Origin: Maratus speciosus | Taxonomy: Eukaryota; Arthropoda; Arachnida; Araneae; Salticidae | Assembly (NCBI GenBank): GCA_963932465.1 | Contig: OZ010787.1 | Location: 11,095,284-11,159,283 of the forward strand | Reading direction: 5' to 3' | DNA: 64,000 nt | Part shown: positions 53,001 to 61,099 of the stretch, one piece after another | How the letters are laid out: the number at the start of each line of letters is the position of its first letter | Numbering within the stretch: position 1 is the first letter of the stretch | Made by a program: the position numbers and the translations under genes | Notes under the pieces: generated by a model | Databases searched by the model: none | Told to the model about the DNA's origin: nothing | Seen by the model: only the letters and a program-made list of their open reading frames with translations

Positions 53001-56000
53001 AATAGCATTGCTACTTTCTCTCCTTACCAACTATTTGTAATTCCCCCCCCCCCCCCCCTCCATTTATAAAAGTTGAAGGGGAGTCTCCCCTCCACTTAAA
53101 AATTTGAATTTTAACCCCTGTGGGGTGTATCCTTTAAATAACACAGACTCTACAATAAGTACGAGTGTGTTGGGGACAATCCGTAAATGTATGAGAAAGC
53201 AGTAATTTTATGTCTGGATGCAAATTCAGAGTGTCTAGTCCAGCCCAGCTCAGGCCCTTATTATCACATGGGCAAATCGGGACTTTGCCCAGGGGCCCCC
53301 AAATCCATATATTAAATTATAAAATATTTACTTCTTTTTTTCCAATTCCAACTCTTCCATAAGTTGAAGTTACTAAATTTGTCTTACAGTAATATAACAA
53401 GTTGCTAAAGTTATATAAAAGGAGTTTTGTTCTGTACTAAGAAAAAAAAAAAATATTTTTATTAATTAAGTTACATAATTTAGAATTGACGGAGCTAAGA
53501 ATTTTCTTCTACTTAAAATCCAAGGTGGGAAAATATTGTTTATGCATTACACATACAGATATTACTGACCATCAATTCTATTTGAATAACGTTGCAATGA
53601 TTCGAATGGGGTCCCCTAATTTATCTTTGCCCAGGGTCCCATTTAGTTATAATCAAGGCCTGGCCCAGGTACAAATTTTTCTGACTTTTCCAGGTTTTCG
53701 ATGCAATAAAAAATTTGTATGTATCAAGATTTTGTGATATGACATACAAAAATCTTAAAAGTTTTGAATTTAAGAGTGGAACTTTTCCAACTGATTCTGA
53801 AGCACAAACTACTGATTTTTTAAACAAATTTTGCAAGATTTACAAAATTTTGAATACCAAGATATTTACTTCATGGTTAATAATTGTTTCACGCCTCAAT
53901 ATTTCTTAATGAGAATGTTTTTCTACAAGCTAAACATTTTGTAGATGCACATTTTCTGCACCAGGTTCCATTCATTTTGTCCAATCAGGCATGAAATTCT
54001 TTATCACATCTGTCACAGGATGCTTTAACATATTAATACAAAACTTTTTCTTTATAAGCAATACAGTTGCTCTGTAACTAACCAAATTTAAGGATTATAA
54101 ATATTCAATATATTAAACTAAGAAAGGTTCGGCTCCGAAACAAAGATAAATAAGCTAACTGAATCACTTAAGAAATCTTGCAAAACTATACTAAGATTTA
54201 GTGAAGCTAGTATTTGAGTTACAAGGAAAGACTGAAAGGCGGTAGACAAAAACTGCATGATACATTGAAATATTCTTTTACAGTATTTATGAAGAGCAAA
54301 ATTATATTTTTCTGGTACTGCAATTTTAAATCCTTGGTTTTATAATCAGAAAAGTTTTCCCGGAGTTTTCTCTGGAGTTTAAAACTTATCGAACGTTTCT
54401 CAGAAATTTAAATTTCCCCGACTTTTCCTCAGGAATGATAAATGACTTTCCCTAATGACCCAATGATTTTACCCTGACTTTTTCAGGTTTGCCAGGTGGC
54501 TAGACACCATGAATAATTACTGTAAGGACAGTAAATTAAAATTATTCAGTGTATTGTTATGCATAAATATGTCCAAGTACTATTATTTTACTCAACTTTG
54601 AGTGCAAAGAACCCTTTTAAAAAAATGAGCATTCTAACAGTAGTGAAATTAGTGACAACTTTTAAAAAGTAGTTTGTAATCACTACTTGTAATAACAAGT
54701 AGGTGTAGTTTGTTAGAAAAAAAAGTTTTTATAATCACTGATCATGCCACAATAGATTTATCAATGAAAATGGAAATAATATAAAATAGATCTTTTACTA
54801 CCATTTATCATCAATTACTTAAGCATTAATATCTTATCATTAATTTTATAAGTTGAGATAGAGTTAAAAAAAAATCATCACTGTGTGACCCAATAATGTT
54901 GGACCAAGCATGCGTACTATCATTAGAAATATTAATAACTCATATAATAAGCAAAATTGGAATTTACAAAGGAAATCTAATAAAACAATACAATAAATCT
55001 ACAGAGTTAAAGTATATTTTATCAATTTTTTAAACCCAGCATTTCTTTTTTAGGTACGTTCATAATTATATAAATACGTAGCAGATATAGTCATCATCTG
55101 GTTCGTCCATCCATCTGTCTGTTCACATATAACAGAGCAAAAACTACCCAAGCGAATGGTTTGAAATTTAATATACATAATCACTGCAAAATTTTGTCAA
55201 GTCATTTCAAATTTTATGAAAATCGAATCAAAACTTAAAAAGATATTAATAAAAGTTTCCTTTATTCTATGAAATCCTATCTTACATAATTAATTGAGTG
55301 ATTCCCATGATAGGTAATGATTCTAGATTGTCATGGTAATTACATCATATTTAAGATGGAGTCATTATTTCTGTATTACTGAATTTAATATATATGATTG
55401 TAATAAATTTTGTATTCATGCATTTTAGCATAAGAGTGCCACAGCTATTGCACCAAGATCTGAATATTTATAAAACTAGTTATAGTACAAATGCACCTCA
55501 ATTGCCAGGTTTGACATACAATTTCCAACTTGTAAGGTGTTAGATTAATCTGAAAGATCTAAAATAATTTGCAGAGCTGCTTCACAGTTTCTGCTACTGG
55601 AGTCTGCTACTGATCAAAAATCAATCATTTGCTAAGTCTGCAACTAGACTGGTTGTAGAAAGAAGTGAAGTTTAACCACTTCACCGGTGACAGGTATGGG
55701 GAAACAGTGCTTTTACCCCTGAATCATCTCGGGGCAGCCGCTGAAGTGGTTAACTACCAAAAGTGTTCACTGTTTAAGCATATTTAACAGAAGAGAGGTA
55801 GAAGAAGGAAAGCATGATATGTTAATTGCAGTTTCTAAGAAAGACTTACAGGAATGTCACTTCTTGAAACCATTACACAGTTATTGTAATCTTAATATTT
55901 CATTCCATGAAGTCCATGATTACAACGTCTGGTGTACAAGGATAATTTTATAAACACTGTAATCTTAAATTACAATGAAATTCCAAAAAGATACTCTAAA

Positions 56001-59000
56001 TAAAATTTATTAATGGCCACAATTTAACATTTAGTCACCAAATAGCAAATGAAAAGCATGTATGAAAAATCTAATTATAAAAGGAAATTTTTAATGCCAG
56101 TAATTTATTGCATATACCAAAATTCTCCTTTTAATATCAATTTCAATAGCTTAAGAATTGCAAAGTTATTTAGATCTTTCAGACTCGCCAATATGGGGAT
56201 TTAAAAAAAAAAAACAAGCTTACACAATGGCTTATTTGCCTTATGAACTCTGACCTCATTTGGGCAGAGTACTCTAATGGGAACCAAATTACCTGAAGAA
56301 AATCGCCCAAGATGCAGAGTGTACAATCCAGGATAGATGCAGGGATAAATCTCATTGTTTTCAGTACATTATTACTGTGCATCTAATGACTCAATAGTGA
56401 AAATTTTATTATGCCCATGATTTAAGGTTTTCATACATTTTTTGTTAATGAAACCATATAACTATGAGCATACAGCTTTTAAATTTGTAACTTAGATGTA
56501 TTTTTCAGGTGTGAAGTGGAAATAGGAAAAAAATGGAAAATTTTTTCCACCTATACAAAAGGCAGCAAAATTATATAGTTTAGACACATTTATACAATAA
56601 AATTAAACATACCTGTACATATGACAGTTACTATGGTGGTTACTTTCTTTTTGTAATTAAAAAATATATTTAAAACAAGAAACAAATTTAAACTAATGAT
56701 AAATGTATAGGTTCATTGAATTAAAAAAAAAATGGTAGACAGTTTGCTAAAGGTGTAAATTCAAATATATGTGATGAACTTATGCAAAGTACAGCGATTA
56801 TTTTTTCTCAACAGATACAGTATAGAACCATTTATCCGGAATGCTTGGGGACAGATGTATTCCGGATAACTGGTTTTTCTGGTTAACTGGTTGTGCATTA
56901 AAGCAGCATCCATTTGATAAGTTTTATGGAATATGTGTGGTTGTGACATTATTTCTGATTTTAAATTATTAGATTACTTGGATTAAAAATCAATGCAACA
57001 AAGATCAAAAGTTAACCAGAGTTTAAAAGAAGATAATTTATGGGAATCCCTTAGAAACAAAAATTCTCCTGTTTCCTCTGCAAAAAAATTAAAACACCTA
57101 AAATACAACTAAATGTGTTTTCATTTCAAATACTAGATGTTATCATCAAATTATACAATTATTTCAAGCAAAGCCTATGTCAAACTGGCAGTATATGACA
57201 CCTTTTTCTGCAAAATTTCTGAAATCAGTCTATCAGAAATATCATTCCAGATAACTGGTTTTCCGGTTAACTGGTTTCCGGATAAATGGTTCCATACTGT
57301 ATTATTCTGGATGGCTTGGCTGTTTAAGATTTTCCCCTTCTTTCAAAAGAGAAAAAAATTATCCATTCTGAACATATGCACGTCAAATTGATCATTTACC
57401 CAAAAGTGCTGTATAAATAGGACAAAATATTCTATTCCAAAAAGAACCTTACAGAAACTTCCTTTCCCTTTTAAAGTAAAAATCACCCTGGAAAGACACT
57501 TTAAACAATTTCATTTACATCACTTTGTGAAGCTTATAATATAAGCTCACCTTTGATTTGATTGCTCTTTTGCACAGCATTTCCAAAACTCCAAGGATTT
57601 GACAAAATGCTGATTATTAAGCTATCATGCTGCCCCCCCCCCCCCCCCCATTCCTCCTTATTTGCTTTCAATACTTTATTTGTATTTTTGTATCAATCAA
57701 GAGAATGTTCAAAAAAGCTTTTAAAAATGTGGAATTCCTCCTTTAGGGGAAACTCTTACATGCCTCATTTTTAATGTAATATTTGTCTTAATTTTATTAT
57801 ATCTCACTCTCATACAAATTTGAGTAACATAAAAATGAATGTACAACAAAGAAGGCATCACTGCAATAAAATATAATTTTAAATCTAATGCAAAATGAAA
57901 TAAAATAAATCTATGCTGTAATAAGTTAAAAAATAAAAAAGATTGAATAATTCTAAATTTTTCCTTTATTTCACCCCACCCCTTACATTATATTAATTAC
58001 TTTGAAATTAAAAAAACTGAAATTTAGGCTTGGATCTGGTTATTCATACCAAGTGACCATAAGTTCATCTCGTGATTTGTTTGGTTTTCAAAACAGAGCC
58101 TGTTAAATAAAAACCTTTTACTACTGCAGTAAAGAAAAAAATCTACCTAAACATGTATTTGTGAGAATTATAATTTAAGCATTCACTGCCATGACTGATG
58201 GTCTGCATTAAAATGGAATTTTACTGGCTTACACTGATCAGCCAGAACATTATGACCACCCAACAATAACCAAAGGGGCCTGATGTAAATGACAGAAGAA
58301 AAATCAGGTACAGATATACAGCAGATGATGATGATACACAGCTTTTATTTTATAGAATGTTTATATATAATTGGGAAGGTCTTTTGAATTAATTGATTTT
58401 GTTAAAGCCCAATTATGTTAAACCATAGGCTTGGGAATAAGTACATCTGAAACAACAATGTATGTAGAAAGTTTCTGAACTGCAGTCATTAATATGTTTT
58501 CAATATGCAAGACTGATAAGTGAAACCATTATTAGATCCTAAAGTGTTAGAAATCCACATATCATCTAGGAATGTGGATGCCTTTGCTTTCAGATTTTCT
58601 TCCTCAGTAAAAAGAAAAAAAAAAAAAAAAAAAAAAAGGCAGCAATTTACAGCTCAGTTGACAGCTGATAATAATACTGGTCAAAGTACAAGTGTTTCTA
58701 AGAACAAAGTTCATTGTACTTTGATGACTATGAAATTCTGCAGCATAGGACCTCTAAAAGTGCTTTTGTTGACTAAGACTTAATAAGAACTAGATAGATT
58801 TAAATAAAGTAAGTGTCATAGCTGTGCTAATCCAATGAAGGATTCATAAATTCAACATAATCAATGAAAATATCCATTTGATGTATAAACATCAGATACA
58901 TGTTCTGCAGAGCTTGAAATAAGGAAACTCAAGCATATCTGTAAAATGTATACAGCATTGCAGCAACTGCATCTGGTGCAAAAATTTGTTTTTCTATCAA

Positions 59001-61060
59001 TTGCAGTGCATCAGTAGCAAGAGCTAATTATCACACAAGCCCATAGGGCCTGTGCCTGGGTACAAAATGTCTAGGGATTAAAATTTTCCATAATGTCATT
59101 TAACATATTTATAAAAATGACTTAATATGAAAGATTATAAATTGTCTATATGCTTGCTTTTTATGAAACATGTCTTGATAGCTAATTTATGAATGTCTTT
59201 TTCCATTTTTCATATACTCTTTATTCCATTTGAGGCAAGCAGCCTTTTATTCAATGTTAACTTAACAAAATTATGTAATCACTCTACCAAAATTTATTTC
59301 TTACAATCGTTACTTTAAAAGTCAAAATGTTTTAATTGCATTGAACTTCTATTTAAAAAATCTTATGGTTACCCAAAAAAATTTGTTTTATAGAAATTTC
59401 ATTAAATGAAAATTCAATTGGCAACTTTTTCAAAGTAGAAAATTTATACATCATTTATAGTTCTGTTTTATGTACTACATTTTAAAGTGGTTCTATTTGC
59501 TGCCTTGCACATTTTTTACATATACTAATTCAGTTTTTTAATTAAATAACAAAAGAGGCTTTTCTTTTAAGTTTTTCTTTTTGGAAATCATTTACAGAAT
59601 CTGCATTAAAATAATCTGTAGTTTGGCTTTGAGACAATTTTGAAAAAATAAATTTTGTTCACACTTTTGAAGTGCTTGGAACAAATCGTTGGAAACACTT
59701 AAGGCTGCCAGCCACTCAGCTTCTGAATTCCCCTCGGTAATGTTGTCTATGGGTATTTGATGTATTTTTATGTTCAAAATATCTCCTCAGGAAATTAATA
59801 TTTTTAAATTCTTTCAGTGTTTTGTTCTTAAAAGGGTGTCACTTTTTTTCTTAGTTCTCAAAATATTTCTAAACTCTATGCTTAATTTAATATTTTATAA
59901 TAAGAAAAACTTGGACTTACGCTGTCAAAATTTAATAATTAAAAATCTTACGATACTCATCAGCGTACATGTATGCTGATGAGTATCGTAAGATTTTTAA
60001 TTATTAATATTTTATGTTTTAAAAACTGACGAGCTGGGAGTAAAATTGTAACACTTCATATAAAATTAAGCATAGATTTTAGAAATATTTTGAAAACTAA
60101 GAAAAAAAGAGACATCTTTTAAGAAGAGTACACAGAAAAAAGAAGTTTAAAATATTAATTTCCTGAGGAGGTATTTTGAATATAAAAATGCATCAAATGC
60201 CCATAGACTGAACATTACTGAGGGGAATTTGGCAGCTGAGTGACTAGCAGCCTTAAGAATTTCAACCCACATCGAATTATTTCAAAGCTTTAACCATTTC
60301 TCTTTGTTAGGGTTTTTAAGGAGCTAATTTCACATTTCCTAGATTAAAATTAAGATACCAAGTAGACCTTTGATGTTCATAACCAAATGGTGTACTATGA
60401 TGACTGACATAGAAAATGAGAAATTTTTCAAAAGTTCCTTAATGGGTCAAAAATAATTAGAACTTTCAAATTTTGGTTTGAGAAAAAATTCATTGAATAG
60501 AAATTAGTCTTCTTTATTTAGAAATTATTTCTTATGTTATTTTTGTTGAAAATAAAGTCCCCAAAGAAATTTTCACTAAATAGAAGATTTCATAAAATAG
60601 AAGTTCAATTGTACATCTCTTTTTGATGATTTATTAATAGATAATTTCTTACAGCTTGGTGAGAAGCAAAAATCATAAAATTTAAAATTACTCTTAAAAT
60701 AATAAAACCACTGCTTCTAATATATCATAAAATTTTGCTCCCAATAAACCTTGAGATGAAAATGTGTAATGCAGAAAATGCCATTTCCAATGAAGTACCT
60801 ATTTTTGTTGTTAGGTCACTTGTTATTACTCAAAAGATGCAAGATTTAAACCCTTTGAAAAAAAAAAAAAGAAAAAAAAAAGATTGCAGAACCTCCCAAC
60901 CAAATTACTGACACAACACAAAAATCTCTCAGGCCCTGATTGGTAGAGAAAATTCAAACTGGTGAACAAGCACTATCTGAATCAGCATGAGACACCGCCT
61001 ACTCAACCTTTGCTGTGTCTGAATGTACATAAAAAGGAAGAAAAAGAACTAAAACAGCAA

Positions 61061-61099
<39 letters not shown>

